Shown here piece by piece: positions 15,409 through 24,091 of a DNA stretch of 38,438 bases (positions are counted from its first letter, which is position 1; every line of letters starts with the position of its first letter). A program made the translations under genes and the position numbers. Source of the DNA: an uncultured Acetatifactor sp. (lineage in GTDB: Bacteria > Bacillota > Clostridia > Lachnospirales > Lachnospiraceae); the NCBI RefSeq assembly GCF_910585425.1, contig NZ_CAJUCP010000056.1, positions 1 through 38,438 on the forward strand, written 5' to 3'. The notes under the pieces are model-generated. The model did not search any database. It saw nothing but the letters and a program-made list of their open reading frames with translations, and was not told the origin of the DNA.

Positions 15409-16227
15409 ATGGACATCATGGTCATATCAAGCGAAAAAGAATCCGACAAATATTTGGAAGTGAACAACTGTGGCAAACAGTTCCTGAACGACTGCGACCA
15501 CAATATGCACAGAAAGTACGGGCGGAAGGATTATCATATTCTATATATCACAAACGGAATCTGTCGAGTGACCTTCGACAATCAGGAAATCCGCGTGGGT
15601 GCCGGAAATATCATTCTCTTCAAACCCTATGAAAAACAGATTTACAGTTTCCTGGCCAAAGACAATCCCATCTCTTCCTACATCCACTTCAGCGGAACTG
15701 CCTGCGCAGAATTGCTGGAGGAGTACGGCCTTTCCGATAAAAGCGTGATATTCGTAGGCGTCAGCAATCAGCTGGATCAGATATTTTCGAAAATGGAGAA
15801 TGAATTTGCCCTGAAAAAGAAATTTTACCAAGACGTGTGCGCCGGATTGCTGCTGCAGTTCCTGTCCGTGGCCGGAAGATTATCCAAATTTACGGAAAAA
15901 GGAATTCCGTTAAATGTAGAGAAAAGCATGGACTCTATCTGCAAATATATCCGCCAGAATTATCACGAGAACAACAGCATCGCCTTCTATGCGGACATGT
16001 GCCATCTCAGCGTCAGCCGATTTTCCCACGCTTTCAAGGAAAGCACCGGCTCTTCCCCGAAGACCTACATTATCCTGGCCAAAATCAATGTGGCCACATG
16101 GCTGATCGAATCCACCAATATGAGCATGGCTGATATCGCCGCTGCCGTGGGAATCGATGACGTGAATTACTTCAGCAGGCTTTTCAAAAAGCATACGGGG
16201 CACACGCCTTCTTTCTACAGGAGCTGA
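15409..16227 (+). CDS. AraC family transcriptional regulator with cupin-type sensor domain
   Basis: 272 residues. The N-terminal part (about 1-150) is an AraC arm/cupin ligand-binding domain (HILYITNGICRVTF, IRVGAGNIILFKPYEKQIY). The C-terminal part (about 170-272) carries two helix-turn-helix motifs: FYADMCHLSVSRFSHAFKE and, after the linker, MADIAAAVGIDDVNYFSRLFKK, ending in the standard HTGHTPSFYR. It lies between, and is transcribed away from or towards, the two catabolic operons, so it is the likely activator of both. The start is uncertain: AAGGAG is 2 bp from the ATG at 15409 and 11 bp from an in-frame ATG at 15418. The gene ends at a hairpin shared with the convergent operon. Confidence 0.92.
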   Translation: MDIMVISSEKESDKYLEVNNCGKQFLNDCDHNMHRKYGRKDYHILYITNGICRVTFDNQEIRVGAGNIILFKPYEKQIYSFLAKDNPISSYIHFSGTACAELLEEYGLSDKSVIFVGVSNQLDQIFSKMENEFALKKKFYQDVCAGLLLQFLSVAGRLSKFTEKGIPLNVEKSMDSICKYIRQNYHENNSIAFYADMCHLSVSRFSHAFKESTGSSPKTYIILAKINVATWLIESTNMSMADIAAAVGIDDVNYFSRLFKKHTGHTPSFYRS

Positions 16228-16251
16228 TGGTAGGTCTCGAGATACTGCAAC

Positions 16252-16271
16252 GGGGAGCCTCTCGGCTCCCC
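16252..16271. terminator. Hairpin between convergent genes
   Basis: GGGGAGCC (16252-16259) and GGCTCCCC (16264-16271) form a perfect 8-bp stem with a TCTC loop between the AraC gene and the end of the nine-gene operon. T-runs are weak on both sides, so termination strength is uncertain. Confidence 0.6.
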
Positions 16272-16295
16272 ATCCATTTCTGCCATGATATCCGC

Positions 16296-18020
16296 TTATT
16301 CTGCAGACATGCATTCTAAAATCTTACGGTTTATGGCTTCCCGGATCTCCAGAAGCCTTTTCCCGCTGAAACAGGTGGAAAAAGCAATCTTTCCAAAATT
16401 CTGTTCCAGATATGCCAAAACCTTTTCCCTTCCGATGAACCCTTCCAATGTCTGGAGCGCACGGTAGTCTATAAAAGCCTCATGAAGCACTTTCATGCGC
16501 AGGGATATAACAGCAGTTCCGTCCGTTCCGGGATATACCAGATAGGAAGTACCCGCCATTTTACTGCTACCGCAGGGGTCTGAAAAAGGATTGAACAGTC
16601 CGTGGCTCAATTCTCCATAGTAATAATTGTATCCCCAATGGAGGAATCCTTTTGCGCCTGCCACATACATCTGGATTCCCAGGATTCTGTTCCTGGCGGA
16701 AGTCGTGGCCAGCAGTCTGTTGGAAAATCCTCCCGTTGCCTGCAATCCCGTGTAATAAACCCAGAACTTATCGCAATTTTCCATAATTTTATCCATTTCC
16801 TCGGAAGCATGTACCACGATGGGCATCTCCACATACCCCTTTTCATAGAATTCATAATGAGAAAGGGCATCTCCGCACCGGAACCCCCGGATTTGCGACC
16901 TGACAGTCTCCACCGCTTTGGCATAATAGGCAAGATGCTCCTTCATCGGCTCGTCAGAGATATGGAACAGAACATCTCCCTTATCGATATGATTTTCTTC
17001 CAGAAAAGATTTCAGGCTGCACAGATACGCCTTCAGGAAATCACAGTATTCCCGGCCGGCAGAATCCGTATCCCAGCCAAATATCTGCCGCTCCGCTCCG
17101 TCTACTGTGGCAATGATTTTCGGCGCATGCCTTGCTCCCCACTGGGTGTACAGATGGCTGTGTTCGAAATGGGAAATACCACATTCCCGGCACATTTCCA
17201 TATAGCGCTTCATCAGCGTAAAGTCAAAACTATATTTATCATCTGTCTTCGTCACGCGCACTAGCTGCACCGTCCTGCGCTCCCTGCCTACAGGGGTGTC
17301 CAGAGGCGGGGTGAATGCCGGGAGCAAGAGCATCGTCATTCCAGTCCGGGCCGCGGCCGCAATGAATGACTTCATGATTTCAAAGTGGCGGTGGGAAAAG
17401 ACCTCTACACCATACGTATCCGCCAGACAGTCGGCGTAGAACCAGGAAGTATACTCCAAATCCTGTTCGTGGAGATCCGTCCCGATAATTGTAAACCGAT
17501 ACTCCACTGTAGAGAGGACTTCACCATCCGATGCCCGATGAAAGACCACTTTGACAAAATGCCCGCCTTCCGGAAGTTCCTTTCCGTCCTCATTTACCGT
17601 AAACCACAGGGCCTGATAGGAATCGGACACAGCAGTGGACAAAATGTTCTTTTCATTCTGTTCGAAGAACCTGGGGGACCAGAAACCGTCATCAGCCACT
17701 GTAATCTCGCTGTTCCTCAGAAACAGCGGATCCGGATAAAGGCCCGGTCTGGTGCGGTCATAGTAGTCATCCGGCTCCAGCGTAGCCGCATGCACCACGG
17801 GAACATACCCCTCTTTATAACTGGCAAGATTCTTCAAATCCAAATCCGATTCTATCTGGATATAGAACGGCAAATCCTTTCTGTCCAGCCTACTGCTCCT
17901 GTAGGCAATCTGGAAGGACAGCGGCTCGTTGCGCATGGCCAGGGTCTGAGGCAGGGATTCCCCGCTTATCTCATCAGGAAATATCTTTGCCAGGGAAGAA
18001 AGCAGCCTTGTCTCTAACAT
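16296..18020 (-). CDS. GH123/DUF4091-type glycoside hydrolase-like protein, cytoplasmic
   Basis: 574 residues. The C-terminal half (about 195-540) matches the GH123 catalytic domain formerly called DUF4091. The hallmark Asp-Glu pair is in HISDEPMKEHLAYY (Asp356, Glu357), positioned as in GH123 beta-N-acetylgalactosaminidases, where substrate assistance by the acetamido group is used. Other family features are LLPAFTPPLDT near 233, WGARHAPKI near 294 and HWGYNYYYG near 470. The N-terminal about 180 residues look like a beta-sandwich. No signal peptide is present, so it would act on imported oligosaccharides, in agreement with the importer and amino-sugar genes next door. It is the last gene of the operon. 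The substrate is inferred from family and context only. Confidence 0.8.
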   Translation of the reverse strand: MLETRLLSSLAKIFPDEISGESLPQTLAMRNEPLSFQIAYRSSRLDRKDLPFYIQIESDLDLKNLASYKEGYVPVVHAATLEPDDYYDRTRPGLYPDPLFLRNSEITVADDGFWSPRFFEQNEKNILSTAVSDSYQALWFTVNEDGKELPEGGHFVKVVFHRASDGEVLSTVEYRFTIIGTDLHEQDLEYTSWFYADCLADTYGVEVFSHRHFEIMKSFIAAAARTGMTMLLLPAFTPPLDTPVGRERRTVQLVRVTKTDDKYSFDFTLMKRYMEMCRECGISHFEHSHLYTQWGARHAPKIIATVDGAERQIFGWDTDSAGREYCDFLKAYLCSLKSFLEENHIDKGDVLFHISDEPMKEHLAYYAKAVETVRSQIRGFRCGDALSHYEFYEKGYVEMPIVVHASEEMDKIMENCDKFWVYYTGLQATGGFSNRLLATTSARNRILGIQMYVAGAKGFLHWGYNYYYGELSHGLFNPFSDPCGSSKMAGTSYLVYPGTDGTAVISLRMKVLHEAFIDYRALQTLEGFIGREKVLAYLEQNFGKIAFSTCFSGKRLLEIREAINRKILECMSAE

Positions 18021-18070
18021 ATTCCATCCTCTCTTTCATGATTTTCCATGTTTTCACGTTTTACATCAGT

Positions 18071-18862
18071 TCATTTTGCCACCCACGCATGATCGGGATC
18101 GTCGCTGCGGTTGAAACCCTGGTGCTCACCTGCCATCACCCACAGGAAATAAGTTTCGTAGCCTGGTATGGAAACCGTGGTATGATATCCTCGCGGGAAT
18201 TCTACCAGCTCGGCCTGTTTCACTCTGTACGCCTCATCTATCTCTCCGTCACGGGTATAAAGGCATTGTACCGCGAATCCCTGACTCGGCTGGAACAGGA
18301 AATAGTACAGTTCTTCCGCGATAGACTCCCTGGGCATATCTTCCTCATCGTGTTTATGGGGCGGGAATCCCGCCCAGTTGCCCGGAGTCACATAGGCCTC
18401 TCCAATGGTCAGGACTTTGGCATTGCTGTTCTGGTCGATGAGGAAACTCGTCTCTCTCTGGAAAGGCTGCCTGCCGAGCACGGACAGTGTCACATGGTCT
18501 TCCCGCAGCAGCTGAGGCTTTGTCCTTTCTGCCACAGGCGACCTGCATACCGCGATTTTGACATGGCCGCATGCTTCTATCGTCAGCTTCTGTTCCCTGG
18601 GCATGTAGAAGCACTCTGCTCTCCTGTTTTCGAATACCGTGCTTCTGTTGCCTACGCGTTCCCATCTCACCCCATCAAAACCGACATCACAATGTCCTTC
18701 CAGCATGATGAAAGCCGTCTCCTTATCCGCCGTGTCGAAAGGGATGCTCTGTCCCTCTTCCAGTTCGATTATGCCAAATTCCAGCATCTTCAGCATGGAG
18801 TTCTCTGCCGTACTGATTTTCGTATATCCGCTGCCGGGGATATAGCTTTTCTTGTAGTTCAT
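18071..18862 (-). CDS. IolB family 5-deoxy-glucuronate isomerase-like protein
   Basis: 263 residues, a double cupin. The IolB signatures are PPHKHDEED near residue 168, ESIAEELYYFLF near 180 (metal-binding His169, His171 and a Glu), PRGYHTTV near 220 (fourth ligand) and YFLWVMAGEHQGF near the end. In inositol catabolism IolB isomerises 5-deoxy-D-glucuronate to 2-deoxy-5-keto-D-gluconate. None of iolD, iolE or iolG is in this window, so the substrate here may be a different uronate-like compound. It starts with AGGAGG 5 bp before the ATG and lies 28 bp after etfA and 50 bp before the GH123-like gene, so it is cotranscribed with the redox module. Confidence 0.85.
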   Translation of the reverse strand: MNYKKSYIPGSGYTKISTAENSMLKMLEFGIIELEEGQSIPFDTADKETAFIMLEGHCDVGFDGVRWERVGNRSTVFENRRAECFYMPREQKLTIEACGHVKIAVCRSPVAERTKPQLLREDHVTLSVLGRQPFQRETSFLIDQNSNAKVLTIGEAYVTPGNWAGFPPHKHDEEDMPRESIAEELYYFLFQPSQGFAVQCLYTRDGEIDEAYRVKQAELVEFPRGYHTTVSIPGYETYFLWVMAGEHQGFNRSDDPDHAWVAK

Positions 18863-18890
18863 GTTCTCCTCCTGTTCCGGCGCTCCGCTG

Positions 18891-19844
18891 TCACCCAGGG
18901 TATCCGCCCTTTGTCAATATCTCTTCCATTTCTTCCATCACTTCCCGCCAATCGGCCACAATCCCGTAATCCGCATAGTCAAAAATCGGCGCATGGGCAT
19001 CTTTATTGACCGCGATAATCTTCTCTGCTCCCATGATTCCTGCCAGATGCTGGACTGCACCGCTGATGCCCGCCGCAATATAGATTTCCGGATGAACCGC
19101 TATTCCCGTCTGGCCCACCTGGCACCGATAAGGGGCATATCCCAGGTTCACAGCCATCCTGGTAGCGCCCAGCGCCGCTCCAAGGCGCTCCGCCACCCGG
19201 GCCAGCCAGGAAAATCCCTCTTTAGAGCCAATGCCCGCTCCCCCCGCCAGAATCAAATCGGCCTGCCACAGGGAACATTCCTCCGAGAGCTTTTCAAAAG
19301 AAATCTGGCGAATCCTGTCATCCGTATCCTCCAGCCGGTTCTCCCGGATAATCCCCTCAGCCTTGTCATATTTTCTCCCCCGATAGATGCCCGGCCGGAC
19401 TGTGGCCATCTGTCTCGCTCCGATGCTCTGTATACAGGCCAGCAGACTGTTCCCGAAGGCCGGGCGAGTCTGCAACAGCCTTCCGTCCCCGTCCAATGCA
19501 AGCTCCGTGCAATCCGCGGTCAGTCCCGCCTCCAGCATGTTCGCCAGCATGGGCATCATGCCGCGCATCCGAATCGTGGCCGGAGCCAGGATAATCCCGG
19601 TTCTCCACTCGCCGCATATCTTTCCCCGCAGCCACCGGGCCAGGATACTGTCATCCATGAAATCCTCTCCCAGGAATAGTACGTCCGCCCTGTCTGCGCC
19701 ATAGGAAAAAGCTTCCCTGGCGCTTTCCTTTCGGAAAGCCAGCACATGCACTTCTCCCTGAAAGCATGCCGCCAGTTCCGCCGCCTTGCTTACCAGTCCC
19801 CAGTCCGGCCTTTCCGGACATATCACCAGGATTTCCTTACACAT
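18891..19844 (-). CDS. etfA: Electron transfer flavoprotein alpha subunit (EtfA/FixB)
   Basis: 317 residues. The C-terminal FAD-binding domain is clearly visible: QVGQTGIAVHPEIYIAAGIS near 230, GAVQHLAGIMGAEKIIAVNK, and DAHAPIFDYADYGIVADW. The Arg in TRMAVNLGY replaces the usual SRxxVDxGW block. It lacks the N-terminal ferredoxin domain seen in the EtfA of the Acetobacterium lactate dehydrogenase complex; a separate iron-sulfur protein is encoded two genes upstream instead. It overlaps the end of etfB by 8 bp, implying coupled translation. With EtfB it would take electrons from the adjacent FAD/Fe-S oxidoreductase and pass them on, possibly to NAD or ferredoxin. Confidence 0.92.
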   Translation of the reverse strand: MCKEILVICPERPDWGLVSKAAELAACFQGEVHVLAFRKESAREAFSYGADRADVLFLGEDFMDDSILARWLRGKICGEWRTGIILAPATIRMRGMMPMLANMLEAGLTADCTELALDGDGRLLQTRPAFGNSLLACIQSIGARQMATVRPGIYRGRKYDKAEGIIRENRLEDTDDRIRQISFEKLSEECSLWQADLILAGGAGIGSKEGFSWLARVAERLGAALGATRMAVNLGYAPYRCQVGQTGIAVHPEIYIAAGISGAVQHLAGIMGAEKIIAVNKDAHAPIFDYADYGIVADWREVMEEMEEILTKGGYPG

Positions 19845-20619
19845 GCCCCTTCTCCCGAATCAAGGAAAGTATTTTTTCTGCCCCAATGGTAACATTTGTC
19901 TCCTTTGGACCTTTTCGCAGCCCTTTTTCAAGCTGTGCCACACGCATCACTTTTGTCCTGGAACCGGACAGTCCACATTTACAGGGCTCCAGCCCCAAAT
20001 CTGCAGCTGTAAGGATTTCCACCTTTTTGCCGACGGAAACCTTTCTGGCCCTGAGACCCGGCAGTCGCAGCGGATATGCGTATTCACAGAAAGACACCAC
20101 TGCCGGTACCTGAACCGCAAGTCTGACTATTCCCTGTTCCAGAATCCTGGTACAGGAAAAATGTTCCGATTCCGCTTCCAGCGAAGATGCATTTGTAATA
20201 CAGCCAAGTCCCAGTGCCGCGGCTACCTCCCCCGGAACCTGGCCTGTCTCCCCGTCCATGGTCCTTCTTCCACATAGAATCAAGTCGAAAAAACCCATTT
20301 TTCTGATTGCAGCCGCAAGAACAGCCGCAGTAGCGTAAGTGTCCGCCCCCGCCATTTGAGAATCGCTGACCATCACTGCCCGATCCGCCCCTCTCGCCAA
20401 AAGCTCTGCAAGAACATCTCGCGCACTTTCGGCCGCCATGGTAAGGACTGTGACCGTCCCCTCCCCCCGCAGCCTGAACGCGGCTTCCAGGGCCGCCATG
20501 TCCGCCAGATTCAGCTGATGGGATATCCTGTCCCGCGCTATGCAGAAGTCGCTGTTCATGGCGACTTCACCTGCCTCCAACGGCACCGCCTTAACCAGAA
20601 CCAGGAGCTTTCGCTTCAT
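19837..20619 (-). CDS. etfB: Electron transfer flavoprotein beta subunit (EtfB/FixA)
   Basis: 260 residues of the EtfB/FixA family. It starts KRKLLVLVKAVP, has the ADxxALExAxRLR-like helix (NLADMAALEAAFRL) and the nucleotide-loop signature CGRRTMDGETGQVPGEVAAALG near residue 125. This family holds AMP or, in bifurcating enzymes, a second FAD. I cannot decide bifurcating versus classical from the sequence alone. The ATG at 20619 forms an ATGA overlap with the stop of the upstream iron-sulfur gene; an in-frame ATG six bases earlier is possible. The Cys pair in LEPCKCGLSGSRTKV is a common EtfB feature. Confidence 0.9.
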   Translation of the reverse strand: MKRKLLVLVKAVPLEAGEVAMNSDFCIARDRISHQLNLADMAALEAAFRLRGEGTVTVLTMAAESARDVLAELLARGADRAVMVSDSQMAGADTYATAAVLAAAIRKMGFFDLILCGRRTMDGETGQVPGEVAAALGLGCITNASSLEAESEHFSCTRILEQGIVRLAVQVPAVVSFCEYAYPLRLPGLRARKVSVGKKVEILTAADLGLEPCKCGLSGSRTKVMRVAQLEKGLRKGPKETNVTIGAEKILSLIREKGHV

Positions 20620-21698
20620 ACGCATCCCCCATCCAGCGCTTCGAAAAGGTCTACCAGCTTCCTGCCCTCCGGCACGGTCTCCGCCAGGCATTCGTAGGCC
20701 TGCGGACTTGCCGTCAGCATGATTTCCGCCTTCGTCCTCAGCATATCTTCCCAGCGTCCTGCCGCAATCCGCTTTACCAGTTCCGGCATATAAGCCTTTG
20801 CCAGAGAGGTACCGCAGGATTTCGCCAGTCTCTCGTGATGAAACATCTCCACCAGTTCATATCCCAGCTCTCTGGCAATGTCACGGGCTTCCGTGAATTC
20901 CTGAAACGTACGGGCCAGACGGTCGTCATCATGATAGACCGCACACCCTTCTGCTTTTCGGGCGATTTTCAGCCTGCCGTCCTTCAAAAGCCTGCGAATA
21001 TAAGCAGTGGCCGTCACCACCGTCCCCTTCAGCCCAATGCCCCATTCCGGATATTTCTGAACCATGATTTCAGCGTCATAACTGTCCAGGACAACGATTT
21101 CTTTCGCCTCCGTCCCGTTTATGGCTCCGGCACAGATTTCCGCCTGCTGCCGCACTTCCTCCACATAGCCTGTCAAATCTCCCAGCATGACGCCGGAAGC
21201 CGGTTCCTGTTCCAGCACCGTATAAGACACGCCTGCCTTATCCAACAGGCTCAGCAACGCCTTCGCCATCCCGGGAACCGCCACAGCTGCCACTTCTCCC
21301 AGATAGACCAGGGTTTCAGCCTTTCCCGTTTTCCCATAGGATTTCTTTTCTGTTCCATATATAGTTCCTGTCTGCTCAATGCGATCCAGTACCTCCGACA
21401 CCGCTTTTGGCGCCAGGTCGTTCAGGATTGCCTCCGTCCGGGCCTCCCTGATGTAAAGGGGCGGCTGATAGCCTGTGGCACAATTGTCCGTACAGGCATC
21501 ACAGAGAAGACACTCGTACATAACCTCCGCCATGCTTTCGTCATACACCTTGCCCCGGCGCACCATGGAAAGAAGCAGCGCTTTCGCCCGAGGCGTGTTC
21601 ACTTCCTTTCCCGTCTGGAGCTGAACCGGGCACAGATGCCGGCACATCCAGCAAAAACGACATTTATCTGCGTGTTTATCCGCAAGCTGACTCATCAT
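20616..21698 (-). CDS. Iron-sulfur protein, GlcF/HdrC-like, with two [4Fe-4S] clusters
   Basis: 360 residues. Two ferredoxin-type cluster motifs occur near the N-terminus: Cys13, 16, 19 and 23 in CRFCWMCRHLCP, and Cys63, 66, 69 and 73 in CLLCDACTDNC. The rest resembles the GlcF/LutA-type C-terminal region, though I see no clear CCG motif pair. The only nearby candidate is a single CGTS near residue 293. That could mean a divergent electron-relay subunit. It sits between the FAD oxidoreductase gene (50 bp upstream) and etfB (overlapping), as expected for an electron wire between the two. AAGGAG lies 6 bp upstream of the ATG. Confidence 0.85.
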   Translation of the reverse strand: MMSQLADKHADKCRFCWMCRHLCPVQLQTGKEVNTPRAKALLLSMVRRGKVYDESMAEVMYECLLCDACTDNCATGYQPPLYIREARTEAILNDLAPKAVSEVLDRIEQTGTIYGTEKKSYGKTGKAETLVYLGEVAAVAVPGMAKALLSLLDKAGVSYTVLEQEPASGVMLGDLTGYVEEVRQQAEICAGAINGTEAKEIVVLDSYDAEIMVQKYPEWGIGLKGTVVTATAYIRRLLKDGRLKIARKAEGCAVYHDDDRLARTFQEFTEARDIARELGYELVEMFHHERLAKSCGTSLAKAYMPELVKRIAAGRWEDMLRTKAEIMLTASPQAYECLAETVPEGRKLVDLFEALDGGCV

Positions 21699-21748
21699 CT
21701 TTTTCTCCTTATTTATAATCCGTTTTACTGTCCTGTGGGTTCCGCTTC

Positions 21749-23173
21749 TTACAGGCCGAGTTTGTACGGATTCATGATGCCATTGGGATCCAATGCTTTT
21801 TTCAGGCCTTCCATCACCTGGAAGGCGGGGCCATACTGCTCCTTCATCAGACGTGCCAGTTTCAGGCCGATGCCGTGATGGTCATTGATGACACCGCCGT
21901 TTTCCATGGCTGCCCGCACTCCCGTATTCCAGATCTGGTTGTGCAGCCGCAGGGCCTCCTCCCTGTCCTCTGGCGAATCATCCATGATGAAGCGGTCGTA
22001 AATCATAGTTCCCCAGCCATACCAGTGCGAACAGTGCGCAATGAACCGGACGCCCGGGAAATTGCTTTCGATGGCATTCTTCATGGCCCAATAGATTTTT
22101 TCCACATGGCTGAAATCAGCTACCGTATCCATAGTGCCGAACATCTGTGGAATATCCATGATATGATCCGGATAGAAAAAAGTGATTCTGTTCTCATACC
22201 ACTTTTCTCCGTATTCGCTTCCCATATCCCTGCCTCCATGCCTGACACAAATGTCGATGACCATCTCCATCTCAATGTCCACGATTTTTGCAATCCCTTC
22301 CAGGGTCAGATTCATAAAGCTCCCTCTTTCTTCCACCCCGATAATCTTCTTGATAATGGAGACGGTCTCCGCCTCGTCGAAAAGCCGCATGATAGACGGC
22401 TGGCATTTCTGCATGATATCCCTGCCTGCCTCCAGTCCCGCTGTCAAGTCAGGGAACATGAATCCTCTGTGTCTTCGGCATTCCGGTTGTTCGAAGAGAC
22501 GGAATGTCGCTTTCGTAATCACCCCCAGCGTCCCTTCCGATCCTATGAAAATCTGGTTCAGATCCGGCCCCGCCGCATGCTTCGGGACAGGAAGCGTGTT
22601 CATGATGTCCCCGTTCGGCAGAACCACCTCCATGCTCATGCACATATCGTCTATCTTGCCGTACCTGGAGGACAAAATGCCGACTCCCCTGTGCCCCAGC
22701 GCACCGCCTATGGTGCCACAGGTCAGGCAGGAGGGGATATGCATACAGGAATACCCTCTCTCATTGGCATACCATTCCAGCTGCTGGAAAATCATTCCCG
22801 CCTCCGCCGTAATGGAATGGGCATTCTCGTCAATGGAAATCAGGTGGTTCATCCGCTTCATATCCAGCAGGATGCCGCCCGCCATAGGAAGTGCGCCGCC
22901 CTGGGAACCGGAGCCGCCGCCCCATGTATGTACAGGAAGCTTGTAGTAATTGGCTATCTTCAGGATTCTGGAGACCTCCTCCGAACTCCCCGGCCGGACG
23001 ATGACATCCGCCATGGGTCCTTCCGCCCCACGGTCTTCCCACATACGGCTGATCCAGAAATAATCCACGCTGTAAGTGGCCCGTTCCGCTTCCGTGGTGG
23101 ATACATTCTCCCTTCCCACCACATCCTCCAACTCAAATCGAATCATGTCCGACATAAAAGACTTTCCCTTCAT
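21749..23173 (-). CDS. FAD-linked oxidoreductase, GlcD/vanillyl-alcohol oxidase family
   Basis: 474 residues. The FAD-binding PCMH domain (about 55-235) has HTWGGGSGSQGGALPMAGG near 82-100, LTCGTIGGALGHRGVG near 155-170 and GSEGTLGVITKATF near 215. The C-terminal FAD-oxidase domain ends with HHGIGLKLARLM and LDPNGIMNPYKLGL, typical for glycolate, lactate and alkyl-DHAP synthase-type enzymes. The true substrate is unknown. In this operon it is flanked by a sugar kinase and an iron-sulfur/ETF module, so it probably oxidises a hydroxy-acid or sugar-derived alcohol. The start ATG has GGAGGAG 6 bp upstream, just after the PfkB stop. Confidence 0.88.
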   Translation of the reverse strand: MKGKSFMSDMIRFELEDVVGRENVSTTEAERATYSVDYFWISRMWEDRGAEGPMADVIVRPGSSEEVSRILKIANYYKLPVHTWGGGSGSQGGALPMAGGILLDMKRMNHLISIDENAHSITAEAGMIFQQLEWYANERGYSCMHIPSCLTCGTIGGALGHRGVGILSSRYGKIDDMCMSMEVVLPNGDIMNTLPVPKHAAGPDLNQIFIGSEGTLGVITKATFRLFEQPECRRHRGFMFPDLTAGLEAGRDIMQKCQPSIMRLFDEAETVSIIKKIIGVEERGSFMNLTLEGIAKIVDIEMEMVIDICVRHGGRDMGSEYGEKWYENRITFFYPDHIMDIPQMFGTMDTVADFSHVEKIYWAMKNAIESNFPGVRFIAHCSHWYGWGTMIYDRFIMDDSPEDREEALRLHNQIWNTGVRAAMENGGVINDHHGIGLKLARLMKEQYGPAFQVMEGLKKALDPNGIMNPYKLGL

Positions 23174-23176
23174 CCC

Positions 23177-24091
23177 TCACTCCTCCAATTCCTGATATTC
23201 CTGTATAAATTTCAGAACCTCATCAAATCCCGGAATCCCTTCCTGTGTGCCGAAGCGGGTACATTTCAGGGCGGAGGCTGCGGAGGCGAAACTGGCAGCC
23301 TCCAAAAGCTCCATCCCCTTCATCCTGGCCGCCAGGAACGCGCCGTGGAACGTGTCCCCCGCCCCATTGCTGTCCACAGCCTTCACCCGGAATGCAGGAT
23401 AACGGACTTCCCTGCCCTCCTGCCAGAGAAAACCTCCCCGCGCCCCCTGTGTCACAATCAATACCTCCGGATGATATGCTCCTTCCAGAATTTCCGCTGC
23501 CCGCAGGACATCCCTCTCTCCTGTGAATTTCAGGGAAAACTCTTCCGACGGAATCAATATGTCCACATGGGGCAAAAGCCGCCGAATCCCCGGATAGACG
23601 CCCCCTGCATCCAGGCTGACCTTTATGCCATATTCGCGGGCTTTTCCGGCAGCATAGATTGCTGTTTCCAGATGATGGCCGTCCAGATGCAGAAAGGAAG
23701 CCTCTCTCAGCACACGGATATCCACATCCTCCATTTTCGGAGAAGGCACATTCCCCCTGCTCCAGACACATGTCCTGGTGGCATTTTGAAGATTCAGGAT
23801 TACAATACTGTGATAGGAAACCGCCCCTTTCACTATCCTGACATGGTCTGTCCCGACTCCATAGCGGCTAAGGCTTTCCCGGATGAAGTCCCCATAGGCG
23901 TCGTCTCCCAATGTCCCGATATAACCGGCCTCTATTCCGAGCTTGCCAGCTGCCACCAAAGCCCCGGCGCAGGGACCTCCTCCCTGGGCCTTTGACTCTA
24001 TGCCCTGTACTTTGCTGTCTTCTTTCGGAAACCCCTCCACTGTCATCAGCATGTCGAACAAAGCCGAACCGATTCCCAACAATTTCGCCAT
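23177..24091 (-). CDS. PfkB family sugar kinase
   Basis: 304 residues, ribokinase fold. An N-terminal GGGPCAGALVAAGKLG motif near 37 and the C-terminal PfkB signature VDSNGAGDTFHGAF near 239-252 with catalytic Asp246 are present. The later segment ALKCTRFGTQEGIP resembles the subgroup that contains sulfofructose kinase YihV, as recalled from that sequence; this is similarity, not a substrate call. Alternatives are a tagatose-6-phosphate or 5-dehydro-2-deoxygluconate (IolC-like) kinase, both of which would feed the aldolase encoded just upstream. The ATG at 24091 overlaps the aldolase stop as TGATG; a GTG one codon earlier is possible. Confidence 0.9.
   Translation of the reverse strand: MAKLLGIGSALFDMLMTVEGFPKEDSKVQGIESKAQGGGPCAGALVAAGKLGIEAGYIGTLGDDAYGDFIRESLSRYGVGTDHVRIVKGAVSYHSIVILNLQNATRTCVWSRGNVPSPKMEDVDIRVLREASFLHLDGHHLETAIYAAGKAREYGIKVSLDAGGVYPGIRRLLPHVDILIPSEEFSLKFTGERDVLRAAEILEGAYHPEVLIVTQGARGGFLWQEGREVRYPAFRVKAVDSNGAGDTFHGAFLAARMKGMELLEAASFASAASALKCTRFGTQEGIPGFDEVLKFIQEYQELEE

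Noticed and set aside
18891..23173. Lactate dehydrogenase/EtfAB complex (LctBCD)
   Set aside because: The ferredoxin domain of EtfA is missing, an extra iron-sulfur protein is present, and the neighbours are sugar kinases, an aldolase and an isomerase. The family is related but a lactate substrate is not supported.
21875..23995. A 706-codon open frame on the plus strand
   Set aside because: It runs antisense across the FAD oxidoreductase and PfkB genes, which have clear family motifs. The frame is an artefact of GC-rich codon use and has no ribosome binding site or recognisable domain.
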